A DNA stretch of 64,000 nucleotides, taken from contig NZ_MDGR01000007.1 of the NCBI RefSeq assembly GCF_002742335.1, positions 434,001-498,000 of the forward strand. The letters run 5' to 3'. Position 1 is the first letter of the stretch, and each line of letters opens with the position of its first letter. The notes below the pieces were generated by a model, which was given only the letters and a program-made list of their open reading frames with translations, ran no database searches and was not told the DNA's origin. Source of the DNA: Reichenbachiella sp. 5M10 (GTDB lineage: Bacteria > Bacteroidota > Bacteroidia > Cytophagales > Cyclobacteriaceae). Of this stretch, positions 26,919-35,373 are shown one piece after another. The position numbers and the translations under genes are program-made.

Positions 26919-26960
26919 CAAAACTACACAAAATATCATAAACGTTTGCTGTACGTTTAT
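26919..26960 (-). promoter_or_regulatory. Promoter and palindromic operator of the Nudix regulator
   Basis: TAGTTTTG on the minus strand (26926-26919) is a perfect TAnnTTTG -7 element, 11 bp from the regulator's start codon. ATAAACGT (26938-26945) and ACGTTTAT (26953-26960) form an 8-bp inverted repeat with a 7-bp spacer, covering the -33 region. Autorepression, and control of the divergent GH2 gene, is inferred. Confidence 0.65.
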
Positions 26961-27037
26961 TGTGATGAGCTCAGTCTTGGATCGAGAGAGACAGGTTGTT
27001 TATTCGCTGTTTCTGATACATGGATGGAGAGATGTAA

Positions 27038-27045
27038 TAGAATTG
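27038..27045 (+). promoter_or_regulatory. Possible -7 element of the GH2 lipoprotein gene
   Basis: TAGAATTG, followed by TC, is the same 10-mer found at the predicted susC -7 element (11563-11572). It lies 85 bp upstream of the GH2 start. Weak evidence on its own. Confidence 0.35.
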
Positions 27046-27129
27046 TCGTTTTTTGGTGGATTAGTACAATTCCGTCCCTGCATAATGAGAGATCATTGTG
27101 TTCGATACGATTACTATTTTTTTGAAAAG

Positions 27130-29466
27130 ATGAAAAGACTAACAACGGCAATTTCGGCACTAGCGGTTCTCCTACTTGTACAGTGTTCCTCACCGGAGAT
27201 CACTACTCGACGTGTGACAGATTTTAATTCAAATTGGACATTCACTAGTGATAGCACCGGACAACAAGGCTGGGCCAAAGTCCAACTCCCTCATACAGCA
27301 CGAATCGAGCCGTTGGTCGTCAACGACATGTGGCAGGGGACCTGCTGGTATGAAAAAGTTTTTGAATTGGGGAGTCTAGAAGATCAACGTGCTTTCGTAC
27401 GCTTCGAGGGAGTGATGCACGAGGCAGACATTTGGGTCAACGATACTTTCGTGACCAAGCATGTCGGAGGCTATTTGCCGTTTGTGGTAGATGTCACAGA
27501 CTATGCCTTGGTAGGGCAAAATAACATTCGTCTTCGCGTCAATAACGAAGACAACCCAGTCATCCCTCCAGGCAAGGCCATCGACGTGTTGGACTTTAGT
27601 TACTACGGAGGGATCTATCGCGATGTGACTCTTACGATCACCCACGATATCCACATCACGGATGCGGTGGCGGCTGATCAGGTCAACGGTGGAGGAGTCT
27701 TGGTGCATTTCACAGAGGTGAGCAAAGAACTGGCCAAGGGAATCGTCAAAGTCCATCTTCGAAACGATGGAGATTTGGACCGTGCAGTGCGGTTCACGGC
27801 AGATATCGGAGGGACAACAGTACGCACGGAGGCTGCTTGGCTGCATGGGCACAGCGATACGACACTGATACAAGCGATTGAGATTGTCAAGCCGAGATTG
27901 TGGGAACCACAATCTCCAGAACTCTACACCTTGAGCATTGAGGTAGAGGCAGACGACCAAGTAGTGGATCATCTCGAAGAGTCAACGGGGATTCGTCAGA
28001 TTGAGCTGACCGAGGACGGTTTTTTCCTCAACGGAGAAAAACTATTTATACGCGGAACCAACCGTCATCAAGAGTATCCTTACATAGGCTATGCACTCTC
28101 TGACGAAGCTCAGTATAGAGATGCTGTCAAGATCAAGAATGCGGGCTTTGACATGGTACGCTTGTCACACTACCCACAGGATGAAGCTTTTTTGCAAGCC
28201 TGTGACGAACTGGGGATCATCGTCATGAACTGTCTCACGGGATGGCAATTTGTAGGAGATGAGGCTTTCATTGCCAATTCGTACCAAGAGATACGAGACA
28301 TGATTCGTAGGGATCGCAACCATCCCAGTGTGTTTTTTTGGGAGGTATCACTCAATGAGTCTGGCATGTCAGACGAGTTTATGACGACTGCCAATGCCAT
28401 CCTTGACGCGGAGCTACCCTATCAAGATATTTACAGTGCGGGGTGGATTGATCATCCCGCTTACGACCTATTCATCCCGGCGAGACAGCACGGCAAGAGT
28501 CCCGATTATTGGAATTTCTACCAAGATGGCCAGCGCAAAGTCTTCGTGGCAGAGTACGGTGATTGGGAGTATTATGCACAGAATGCGGGCTTCAATCAAA
28601 AAGCCTTTGAGGACTTGGCCGAGGAAGCACGTACGAGTCGTCAGCTCAGAGGAGCCGGCGAACAGCGTCTCCAGCAGCAGGCTCTCAATTACCAAGAAGC
28701 AGCAAACTCCAACCGCAAAGGGCAGGACGTCGGTACGATTGGGCATGCCAACTGGCTGATGTTTGATTACAATCGGGGCTATGCCGATGACATAGAATCC
28801 TCTGGGATCAGTGATATTTTTCGTTTGCCAAAATTCGCTTTTTCCTTCTATAGGAGTCAGAGACCGGCAGCAGAGTATTATGACTTTGCGGCTAGCGAGG
28901 CAGGACCAATGGTGGAGATTGCAAGCTATTGGACGGCAGAATCTGCTCCGCAGATCAAAGTCTACAGCAATACGGAAGAAGTGATGCTCTACCTCAACGA
29001 CGAATTGTTCGGCCAGAAGACCGTCGAGCGAGACGTGTATTCGACGGATTTGGATTTCCCTCCTTTCGTTTTTGACTTGGAGGCGTTCGAAGAGGGGACG
29101 TTGAAGGCAGTTGCCAAGATAGGTGGACAGGTGGTGGCCAAGGATAGCGTATCGACTCCTAAAGCTCCCGTCACCATCAAGTTGTCCGTGGATCTATCTG
29201 GTGTACCTTTGGCAGAGGAGCAGTCCGATGTGGTATTCGTGTATGCTCAGATCGTGGATCAGCATGGGACTCTGGTACCGACCGATGAGCGAGCGGTGAC
29301 TTTCACGCTAGATGGGGCTGAGGCCGAATTGATTGGGGAAAATCCTGTGAAGGCTGAAGCAGGTATAGCGACGATTTTGCTACGTACACATTCGTTTGTA
29401 CAGGATCTGACTATTCGTGCGAGGGCCGAAGGAGTAGCCTCTGACGACTTGGTCCTTCAAAAGTGA
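27130..29466 (+). CDS. GH2-family glycoside hydrolase, lipoprotein
   Basis: A second GH2 enzyme, 778 residues from ATG 27130, with a lipoprotein signal (SALAVLLLVQC). The open frame continues upstream to 26962, but that part is not signal-like and would bury the lipobox, so I reject the longer form. N-terminal sugar-binding domain (WAKVQLPHTARI, CWYEKVFEL), Ig-like domain, TIM barrel with RGTNRHQEYPYIGYAL, predicted acid/base Glu410 in WEVSLNES and nucleophile Glu475 in VAEYGD, then C-terminal beta domains. The acid/base motif reads SLNE instead of the common GNE. It is only distantly similar to the operon GH2, so probably of different specificity. It is monocistronic, divergent from the Nudix regulator, and closed by a terminator. 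Confidence 0.9.
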   Translation: MKRLTTAISALAVLLLVQCSSPEITTRRVTDFNSNWTFTSDSTGQQGWAKVQLPHTARIEPLVVNDMWQGTCWYEKVFELGSLEDQRAFVRFEGVMHEADIWVNDTFVTKHVGGYLPFVVDVTDYALVGQNNIRLRVNNEDNPVIPPGKAIDVLDFSYYGGIYRDVTLTITHDIHITDAVAADQVNGGGVLVHFTEVSKELAKGIVKVHLRNDGDLDRAVRFTADIGGTTVRTEAAWLHGHSDTTLIQAIEIVKPRLWEPQSPELYTLSIEVEADDQVVDHLEESTGIRQIELTEDGFFLNGEKLFIRGTNRHQEYPYIGYALSDEAQYRDAVKIKNAGFDMVRLSHYPQDEAFLQACDELGIIVMNCLTGWQFVGDEAFIANSYQEIRDMIRRDRNHPSVFFWEVSLNESGMSDEFMTTANAILDAELPYQDIYSAGWIDHPAYDLFIPARQHGKSPDYWNFYQDGQRKVFVAEYGDWEYYAQNAGFNQKAFEDLAEEARTSRQLRGAGEQRLQQQALNYQEAANSNRKGQDVGTIGHANWLMFDYNRGYADDIESSGISDIFRLPKFAFSFYRSQRPAAEYYDFAASEAGPMVEIASYWTAESAPQIKVYSNTEEVMLYLNDELFGQKTVERDVYSTDLDFPPFVFDLEAFEEGTLKAVAKIGGQVVAKDSVSTPKAPVTIKLSVDLSGVPLAEEQSDVVFVYAQIVDQHGTLVPTDERAVTFTLDGAEAELIGENPVKAEAGIATILLRTHSFVQDLTIRARAEGVASDDLVLQK

Positions 29467-29511
29467 TTCAAGAAAATAGTTGTTTTCAACTATTGTACTA
29501 TACTAAGTTTC

Positions 29512-29545
29512 GGGCTTGGCGTTCATTCGCCAAGCCTATTTTTTT
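29512..29545 (+). terminator. Terminator after the GH2 lipoprotein gene
   Basis: GGCTTGGCG (29513-29521) pairs perfectly with CGCCAAGCC (29528-29536) over a 6-nt loop, followed by a T-rich run. A second hairpin, AATAGTTG-TTTT-CAACTATT at 29475-29494, precedes it right after the stop codon. Confidence 0.88.
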
Positions 29546-29577
29546 AGGAATAGTCAAGGGGACCAATCCCCGTTCTC

Positions 29578-30459
29578 TCAATGCTCCAAAATCTGAATTT
29601 GGTAAGAGGCATAGTGTGTATTGCCTGCTTTGAGTTTGATGTTTCCCATCTTGGCCAGCCACTCCTGTGTGCTATCCTCATAGTCAGGCAACCCGTCCCA
29701 AGGTTCGATACAGACATAGGGGGCGCCTGGTTTGGACCAGATGCCAAGAAATGGAAAGTCTGCGTAATTGAGCTTGATTTGATGCTTGTTTTTCTTGGAT
29801 TTGATTGAGACCTCCGACGAATTGAGTTCAGTGAAAATGAGGGCATCTTTGTCAAACAATGTTTCGGTCAAGGCGAGTCTATTGGTGTCTTTCAAACAAG
29901 GCGTTTCTGTTTTTTTGAGGAGACCATCGTTGGTCAGTAGCGAAATACCTGCTGTCTCGCGATCTTGAAATTCGAGGAAGTAATCTCGGATCGTTTCCCC
30001 TTTTTTCCATAGAAGGTTGAAGGCAGGGTGTCCACCTATCGCAAAATACATGGGGTCTTTACCGATATTGACGATTTCATGAAAGACTTGGAGCCGGTTG
30101 TCCATCAACAGAAAGTTGATTTTGAAGTCAAATGGGAAAGGAAACACTTTCATCGTCTCTTCTGAGTGCGAGAGCGAAAATGACAATCTACTCGGAGAGC
30201 GGTTGATTAGTTTGACGTTGGGGTTGTGACGGATGATGCCGTGCTTGGGGAGTTGATAACGCTGCCCCTCAAATGTATATGATCCGCCTTTGAGTGCTCC
30301 GATGTTGGGAAACAGTACAGGAGCAGAGCTGCCCCATATGCTAGGATCGGCTTGCCAGATGTATTCTCGTTGAGAACTTTTGGACAGGATGCTACAGAGT
30401 TCAGCACCAACTTCTTCGACTTCTACTCTAAAATGCTCATTTTCGATGCTGTATTTCAC
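29578..30459 (-). CDS. Aldose 1-epimerase-family protein (LacX-like)
   Basis: A 293-residue galactose-mutarotase-fold protein of the LacX type, without a signal peptide. Recognisable segments are GAELCSILSKSSQREYIWQADPSIW near the N-terminus, LFPNIGALKGGSYTFEGQRYQLPKHGI, then FAIGGHPAFNL and the late YVCIEPWDGLPD. The family interconverts alpha and beta anomers of sugars or binds sugar phosphates; LacX proteins themselves are poorly characterised. It is transcribed toward the GH2 gene on the opposite strand and may belong to the carbohydrate region, but nothing ties it to one sugar. The family call is firm. Confidence 0.88.
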   Translation of the reverse strand: MKYSIENEHFRVEVEEVGAELCSILSKSSQREYIWQADPSIWGSSAPVLFPNIGALKGGSYTFEGQRYQLPKHGIIRHNPNVKLINRSPSRLSFSLSHSEETMKVFPFPFDFKINFLLMDNRLQVFHEIVNIGKDPMYFAIGGHPAFNLLWKKGETIRDYFLEFQDRETAGISLLTNDGLLKKTETPCLKDTNRLALTETLFDKDALIFTELNSSEVSIKSKKNKHQIKLNYADFPFLGIWSKPGAPYVCIEPWDGLPDYEDSTQEWLAKMGNIKLKAGNTHYASYQIQILEH

Positions 30460-30590
30460 GCGTTGACTGTTATAAGGTGGACGCTAAAATTAATGAATTA
30501 GCCCAATGTACGTGGGATATTTCGTAGGTTTTTGTGAGAGGGTGATGTAGTGATTCTCGACGAACACGTGGGAGGTAGGTTTCGATGGCT

Positions 30591-33080
30591 TTACTTGGTT
30601 TTTTCGTTGGCAGTTGCTTGTTTTTGATTGAGGTGTTTGCTGATGATGGCGAGTAAGTCTTGTGGGTTGTAGGGTTTGGCGATGAAGTCATCTATGCCTG
30701 CTTCGGTGATGTTTTGATGGACTCGATCCAAGGTATCTGCGGAGACCGCAATGATCGGGATATGCTGGAGGGAGTGGTTGTCGAGCGATCGGATCGTACG
30801 TGCAGTCTCATAGCCATCCATGTCGGGCATCTGTAAATCGAGCAGTATAATGTCATAATCTTCGTTGAACACAGCCTGTAGTGCTTCTTCGCCCGAAAGT
30901 ACAGTTTCACAGTGCATGCCCCATTTTTGGACAAATTTCTGTGCCATGACAAGGTTGACTTCATTGTCGTCGACGATGAGTACTCGTTTGTTTCGTACTT
31001 GAGGAGTGAGGTCTTCGGGATCCAAGTTGATGATGGATTCTAGAGCCGAGGATTCTTTGAGCTCAAGAGTGAAAAAGAATTTAGAGCCAACTCCTAGTTC
31101 ACTCTCGACATAGATCTGGCTCTGGAAGAGTGCGATGAGGCGTTTGGTGATGGCCAAACCGAGCCCTGTGCCACCAAACTTCCTAGAAGTGTCGGTATGT
31201 GCTTGCGTGAAACTCTCAAAAATCACTTCCATTTTGTCTTTGGAGATGCCTATGCCGGTGTCCTCGACGATAAACTGCAGTTTGACCACCTTGTTTCGGT
31301 GCTCTTTGAGATTGATAAGGAGGCGTACTTCCCCTTTTGGGGTAAACTTTATGGCATTGCTGATGAGGTTGTTGAGGATTTGTGTGATGCGTGCAGGGTC
31401 TCCTTGTAGTGCAGAGGGGATGCGATGATCGATCAAGATGTTGAATAGAATCCCGTTGTCTGATGCCCTGATTTCGTGTGCATTGCCGATGCCTTTGGTG
31501 AGTTCGCGTAGATCGAAAGAAATGTCTTCAAGCTTTATTTTTCCTGCTTCGACCTTGCTGTAGTCTAGGATGTCGTTGATTAGGACGAGGAGGTTTTCCG
31601 CAGAGAATTTGAGCGTCTTGAGATTGTCCATTTGTGATTTTTTTGGATTTTCGGACAGGAGGAGATGGATCATTCCGATCACGGCGTTCATTGGTGTGCG
31701 GATCTCGTGACTCATCACTGAGAGAAACTCAGATTTGATTTTGGCGGCTGCTTCGGCTTGATGAATCGCTTGTTTGAGGATTTGATTCTTCTCGTTGATT
31801 TTTTCGGTACGGCTATCGATGATTTTCTCGAGTTGCTCTTTTTGCCACTGAGCGAGGTGTTCGTTGGTTTTGAATTGTTTGATTTGTTGGTCAAACGCCA
31901 GTTCTCGTTCTGCATCGATCACTTTTCTTTTTTGGGTCAACCCAATGGTGAAAATGATGATTTCGAACAATACCCCGTACTTGACGAGCATGGCTGTTGA
32001 GGTGTTGGGATCCCAGATGATCGCCTCTATGAGGGCAAAGAGAATCAGTAGGAAGGTCCCAAAGAAATAGTACTTCATCAGGGGGTACTTGGAACCTCTG
32101 AGCATGTATTGTAGCCAAATCACCGCGAGGACATTGAGTACTACTTCGATTCGGATGATTGTGACAGGGAGGTAGATGTTTTGGGTGATCAGCATGAATA
32201 CCAATAGTCCCAGGCCTAGGAGTCCGTTGGCATAGAGCAGGGGGCCAATGTAGCGCAGGAGGTTAGGGTAGGTGTTGCGCAGGTCAAGAAAGCTTACAAC
32301 AAAGCGCCAATGAAACATATGCGTGAAGCAGATGACAGGCATGAAGTAGGGTGTGAATTGAGGGAAAGGCTGTAGGATGAATTCTCGTAGGATGTTGGAG
32401 AGGAAGAGATAAGAGACGGAGACCGACAGCAGGTATAGTGAGTAGTCCAAGTAGGAGCGTATCCTTGAACTAAAGTACAAAAAGAGGTTGTAAAGGAGGA
32501 TGATCCAAAAAATGCCTTGAATGATGAGGTCGGAGACTTGTTTGTCTATGATTTTTTCGGACCATTGTTCGATAGTGTAGAGTCGTGGTGAAAAATCGGG
32601 ATCATGATGGATTGTCTCTTCGATACGCAGGTAGATGTCGAGAGTGGTCTGCGGACCGATATTGATGGGGATATAGTAGCTTCCCTTGTCGATGTGTTTT
32701 TCACGGCCTTTGTAGAGGTAGCCGCTTTTGGCATGGTCGATCAGTTTGCCATCGCGATAGTAGTAGGCATCTATGAAGTCGTTTTTGCCGACATAGAGGA
32801 AATAAAACTTGACCAGATCGAGTTCATTGCGCACAGAGATTTTGCCCCAATGCACGTCTGTTGGTTGGAGAGTGTACTGGGTCGAGAACCGCTGTTGGTA
32901 GATGGGTTGTATGACTTCTTGGATGGTGACGCGGCGCGTACTGTCAGACCAGACGGTCAAAAATGGGCGAATGTCGCGCTGGCTTTCGAGTGCTTCTTCG
33001 AGATTGAGTGGGTTTTGGCCCAAAACACTAGGCACATGGAGGAGTATGATTAGTATACTGACAAGTGAAAAACGCATCAT
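30591..33080 (-). CDS. 7TMR-DISM hybrid sensor histidine kinase with receiver domain
   Basis: An 829-residue inner-membrane hybrid kinase. After a signal peptide (LVSILIILLHVPSVLG) come a 7TMR-DISM extracellular beta-sandwich domain (about residues 30-170), seven transmembrane helices (about 180-390), a linker with coiled-coil character, HisKA with His458 in VMSHEIRTPMNAVIGM, HATPase (ends GGTGLGLAITKRLIALF), and a C-terminal receiver with Asp748 in ILLDLQMPDMDG. There is no DNA-binding output domain, so it must signal through a partner not adjacent here. DISMED2 domains resemble carbohydrate-binding folds, but the ligand is unknown. It is a single gene. Confidence 0.92.
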   Translation of the reverse strand: MMRFSLVSILIILLHVPSVLGQNPLNLEEALESQRDIRPFLTVWSDSTRRVTIQEVIQPIYQQRFSTQYTLQPTDVHWGKISVRNELDLVKFYFLYVGKNDFIDAYYYRDGKLIDHAKSGYLYKGREKHIDKGSYYIPINIGPQTTLDIYLRIEETIHHDPDFSPRLYTIEQWSEKIIDKQVSDLIIQGIFWIILLYNLFLYFSSRIRSYLDYSLYLLSVSVSYLFLSNILREFILQPFPQFTPYFMPVICFTHMFHWRFVVSFLDLRNTYPNLLRYIGPLLYANGLLGLGLLVFMLITQNIYLPVTIIRIEVVLNVLAVIWLQYMLRGSKYPLMKYYFFGTFLLILFALIEAIIWDPNTSTAMLVKYGVLFEIIIFTIGLTQKRKVIDAERELAFDQQIKQFKTNEHLAQWQKEQLEKIIDSRTEKINEKNQILKQAIHQAEAAAKIKSEFLSVMSHEIRTPMNAVIGMIHLLLSENPKKSQMDNLKTLKFSAENLLVLINDILDYSKVEAGKIKLEDISFDLRELTKGIGNAHEIRASDNGILFNILIDHRIPSALQGDPARITQILNNLISNAIKFTPKGEVRLLINLKEHRNKVVKLQFIVEDTGIGISKDKMEVIFESFTQAHTDTSRKFGGTGLGLAITKRLIALFQSQIYVESELGVGSKFFFTLELKESSALESIINLDPEDLTPQVRNKRVLIVDDNEVNLVMAQKFVQKWGMHCETVLSGEEALQAVFNEDYDIILLDLQMPDMDGYETARTIRSLDNHSLQHIPIIAVSADTLDRVHQNITEAGIDDFIAKPYNPQDLLAIISKHLNQKQATANEKTK

Positions 33081-33258
33081 TTCTTTCTATACTGGCGAAT
33101 AGACTTTGAAGATAGGTATTTTCGAACGAAATCAAATACACTGACCCGTTCTCTTGCTTGGGCCTTTGTCTGCGAGGAATATTGGGCTGATCTCTTGATC
33201 TACAAATTGCATCTAGGATGGATAGTACATATATTAGCTGAAAAACTAACGATATCGT

Positions 33259-33747
33259 ATGAAACGGTTTACCACTGCCTTATTTGCACTTTTGATGTGC
33301 GCAATGTGTCAACAGACAATGGCCCAAAAGGCCTGGAAACAATACAGCTGGGATGCTTACAATGTCGAATTTGAATTGCCAGAGGATTTTGTCGTCACGA
33401 CCAATACGGCGGATGCATTAGAAGCCGAAGGTGAGGGGATTCGGTTTGCTTTATATCCTTTTGATGACAAAGAACTCGAAGAGAAGGATTTGGCAGGGTT
33501 CATCGTCGACATGGCAGAGCGAGACCTCAACCTGAGTGAGATTGACGAGATGGAAGTGATAGAAGTCGACGGTATGACGGGTGGTTTCGTATCGGGACAA
33601 AAGGACGGTCTCATGTACCTCGTGCTTGGATTGATCGATACAGTAAATAGCAACAATTTCTACGCTTTCGTGGCGTTCGAAGAGGAGCAAGAAGATGTGA
33701 TCGAAGATGCCATTACATTGTTTGAGAGCTTTGGCAAAATAGACTAA
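33259..33747 (+). CDS. Secreted hypothetical protein
   Basis: A 162-residue protein with a signal peptide (FTTALFALLMCAMCQQTMAQ) and a small, acidic mature domain. Motifs YNVEFELPEDFVVTTNT and VEVDGMTGGFVSGQKDGLMYLVLGLID suggest a compact alpha/beta fold of the kind seen in PsbP- or DUF1795-like secreted proteins, but I cannot assign a family. It stands alone, with a good terminator 22 bp after the stop. Predicted periplasmic. Confidence 0.7.
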   Translation: MKRFTTALFALLMCAMCQQTMAQKAWKQYSWDAYNVEFELPEDFVVTTNTADALEAEGEGIRFALYPFDDKELEEKDLAGFIVDMAERDLNLSEIDEMEVIEVDGMTGGFVSGQKDGLMYLVLGLIDTVNSNNFYAFVAFEEEQEDVIEDAITLFESFGKID

Positions 33748-33769
33748 TCTCACCCCACAAAAAAAACTG

Positions 33770-33797
33770 AAATCAGTCCTTATGGGCTGATTTTTTT
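33770..33797 (+). terminator. Terminator between the secreted hypothetical and the CPBP gene
   Basis: AAATCAGTCC (33770-33779) pairs with GGGCTGATTT (33784-33793), one G-U, 4-nt TTAT loop, running into T. The next gene's ATG lies only 7 nt past the T-run. Confidence 0.85.
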
Positions 33798-33804
33798 GTG
33801 TCCT

Positions 33805-34758
33805 ATGAAAGTGCTTTTCGTTTACGTACAGACTTATTTGCAGGAGTATTTTCACCGGAGATTGTATGTGCTCACCGCGGTATTTTTGGCCTTATGTATC
33901 GGGTTCAATTTTGTCTTGGATTTCGAGAATAGTTACATTGATCAGTACTATGGTTCGACGTTGCGTTGGCCCATGTATTTTGTTTGGATGTCGTTTCCTT
34001 TTTTGGGAGTATGTGGATTGCTGTATGCTTTGGGTCTAAACCGGGTTTGGCTGTATTCACGGGAGTTTTGGGTGTTGTTCTTTGTAGGGTTCTTGGTGGT
34101 GTCCTTGGAGAGATCTTTTGCATATCAAGAGTATTTCTTGGATGATTTATCCTATTATGATCGCAAGTTCCTACGCAAGACTTTCGTCAAGCTCAAACCA
34201 ATACTGACTACTGTGCTTCCGTTGCTGGTGTTTTATTATTGCTACGAAAAACCTCGGGATGAACAGCAGAGCTGGTACGGGCTCAACTTCAAGCCTTTTG
34301 ATTTCAAGCCCTATGCCTTTTTGATTTTACTCGTTTTTGTAGGGATTGGCTTTGCGTCGTTTTTGGGTGATCTTGGGCGTTATTATCCCGTCTATCAGCG
34401 GACTGGAGGAGCGTCGTTTGCAGAGCAGCATGATCTGCCGGCGTGGCTGACACTGCTAGGCTATGAGTCTATTTATGGATTGAGTTTTTTGGGAGTCGAA
34501 TTTTTCTTTCGTGGTTTTTTGGTGATTGGGTTTGCACGGGTATTGGGAGGCTATGCGGTATTGGCAATGGTCGGGCCGTACGTGTTTTTACACTTTGGCA
34601 AGCCGCTATCAGAGTGTGTCAGTTCCGCTTTTGGAGGGTATTTGATAGGGATATTGGCGTATTATTCTCGGCATATCTGGGGAGGAGTCGTGCTGCATGT
34701 GGCACTGGCTTGGTTCATGGAGATTTTTGCAGCCTTGCAAAAACTATACAATGATTGA
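33805..34758 (+). CDS. CPBP-family intramembrane protease-like protein
   Basis: A 317-residue polytopic membrane protein, about eight predicted helices, with CPBP (Abi/Rce1-like) motifs in the C-terminal third: EFFFRGFLVIGF (motif 1, where the usual EExxxR appears as VExxxR), YVFLHFGKP (motif 2) and HVALAWF (motif 3). Such proteins process membrane substrates or act in immunity to bacteriocins; the role here is unknown. The TTG-initiated longer form overlaps the terminator of the preceding gene, so ATG 33805 is preferred. The loss of the first motif-1 Glu may reduce activity. Confidence 0.82.
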   Translation: MKVLFVYVQTYLQEYFHRRLYVLTAVFLALCIGFNFVLDFENSYIDQYYGSTLRWPMYFVWMSFPFLGVCGLLYALGLNRVWLYSREFWVLFFVGFLVVSLERSFAYQEYFLDDLSYYDRKFLRKTFVKLKPILTTVLPLLVFYYCYEKPRDEQQSWYGLNFKPFDFKPYAFLILLVFVGIGFASFLGDLGRYYPVYQRTGGASFAEQHDLPAWLTLLGYESIYGLSFLGVEFFFRGFLVIGFARVLGGYAVLAMVGPYVFLHFGKPLSECVSSAFGGYLIGILAYYSRHIWGGVVLHVALAWFMEIFAALQKLYND

Positions 34759-34959
34759 TGGCTATCGCGTCTCAGTGATAGGGAAGGACTGGCTGTGGAT
34801 AGTAAACCTCTAGTTTGGACACAGTACTGCTTCTAAGTTTTTTCTCCCTAGGTGTGAAATAATTTTCTATAGGTATGGATTGAAATTTGATTTTTTCGAT
34901 CTTTATTTAGCAGAGAAAAATAGGTTTGACATCCGAAATCGGAATAAATACAGGCTGAC

Positions 34960-35292
34960 ATGGAAAACAATGAAAAAATCAGAGTATCGCAGGAGTATAG
35001 CAAGTTGAGTGATGACCTCAAGGAGCAAATGAAGCTGGTGTATCCAGAAGGTTTTAGCCAGTTTTTGTTTCAGTATACCAACAAGGACGGGGCGCGGATC
35101 AGTGCGATTCGGTTCGAGACAGATGCCAAGATTTACCTGATTCGCATGTCAGCATTGGAAGCAGAACAAATCATAGCCGACGACAGTGATTATGATAGTG
35201 AGGGCTATCTACGCGAGGACGTACGAGACGACTATGAGGACAAATATTCGGATATAGATTATTTGTCGGACAACGAGAACTACGAAGGCTAG
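34960..35292 (+). CDS. Small acidic hypothetical protein
   Basis: A 110-residue cytoplasmic protein with no signal or membrane segment. The N-terminal 70 residues (KLSDDLKEQMKLVYPEGFSQFLFQYTNKDG) look like a small alpha/beta domain, and the C-terminus is strongly acidic and Asp/Tyr-rich (DDSDYDSEG ... DKYSDIDYLSDNENYEG). It precedes rmuC by 81 bp. I do not recognise a characterised family. Confidence 0.7.
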   Translation: MENNEKIRVSQEYSKLSDDLKEQMKLVYPEGFSQFLFQYTNKDGARISAIRFETDAKIYLIRMSALEAEQIIADDSDYDSEGYLREDVRDDYEDKYSDIDYLSDNENYEG

Positions 35293-35373
35293 ATTCGGTA
35301 GATGATGCTCGGTCGACAAAAGAATTTCTTTGGCCGATCGAGCAAATTGCACGGCTTGGTCTAGATTTGTTTC

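Noticed and set aside
26962-27129. 56-residue N-terminal extension of the second GH2 protein
   Set aside because: It is not signal-like and would bury the lipobox of the ATG 27130 form; the region holds the probable promoter.
30470-30691. 73-residue minus-strand frame next to the hybrid kinase stop
   Set aside because: Runs into the kinase gene in another frame; composition is unlike a protein.
30591-33080. Hybrid kinase as a second PUL sensor
   Set aside because: It lacks the AraC output domain and propeller, and no carbohydrate genes besides a LacX-like epimerase adjoin it; a PUL role cannot be supported.
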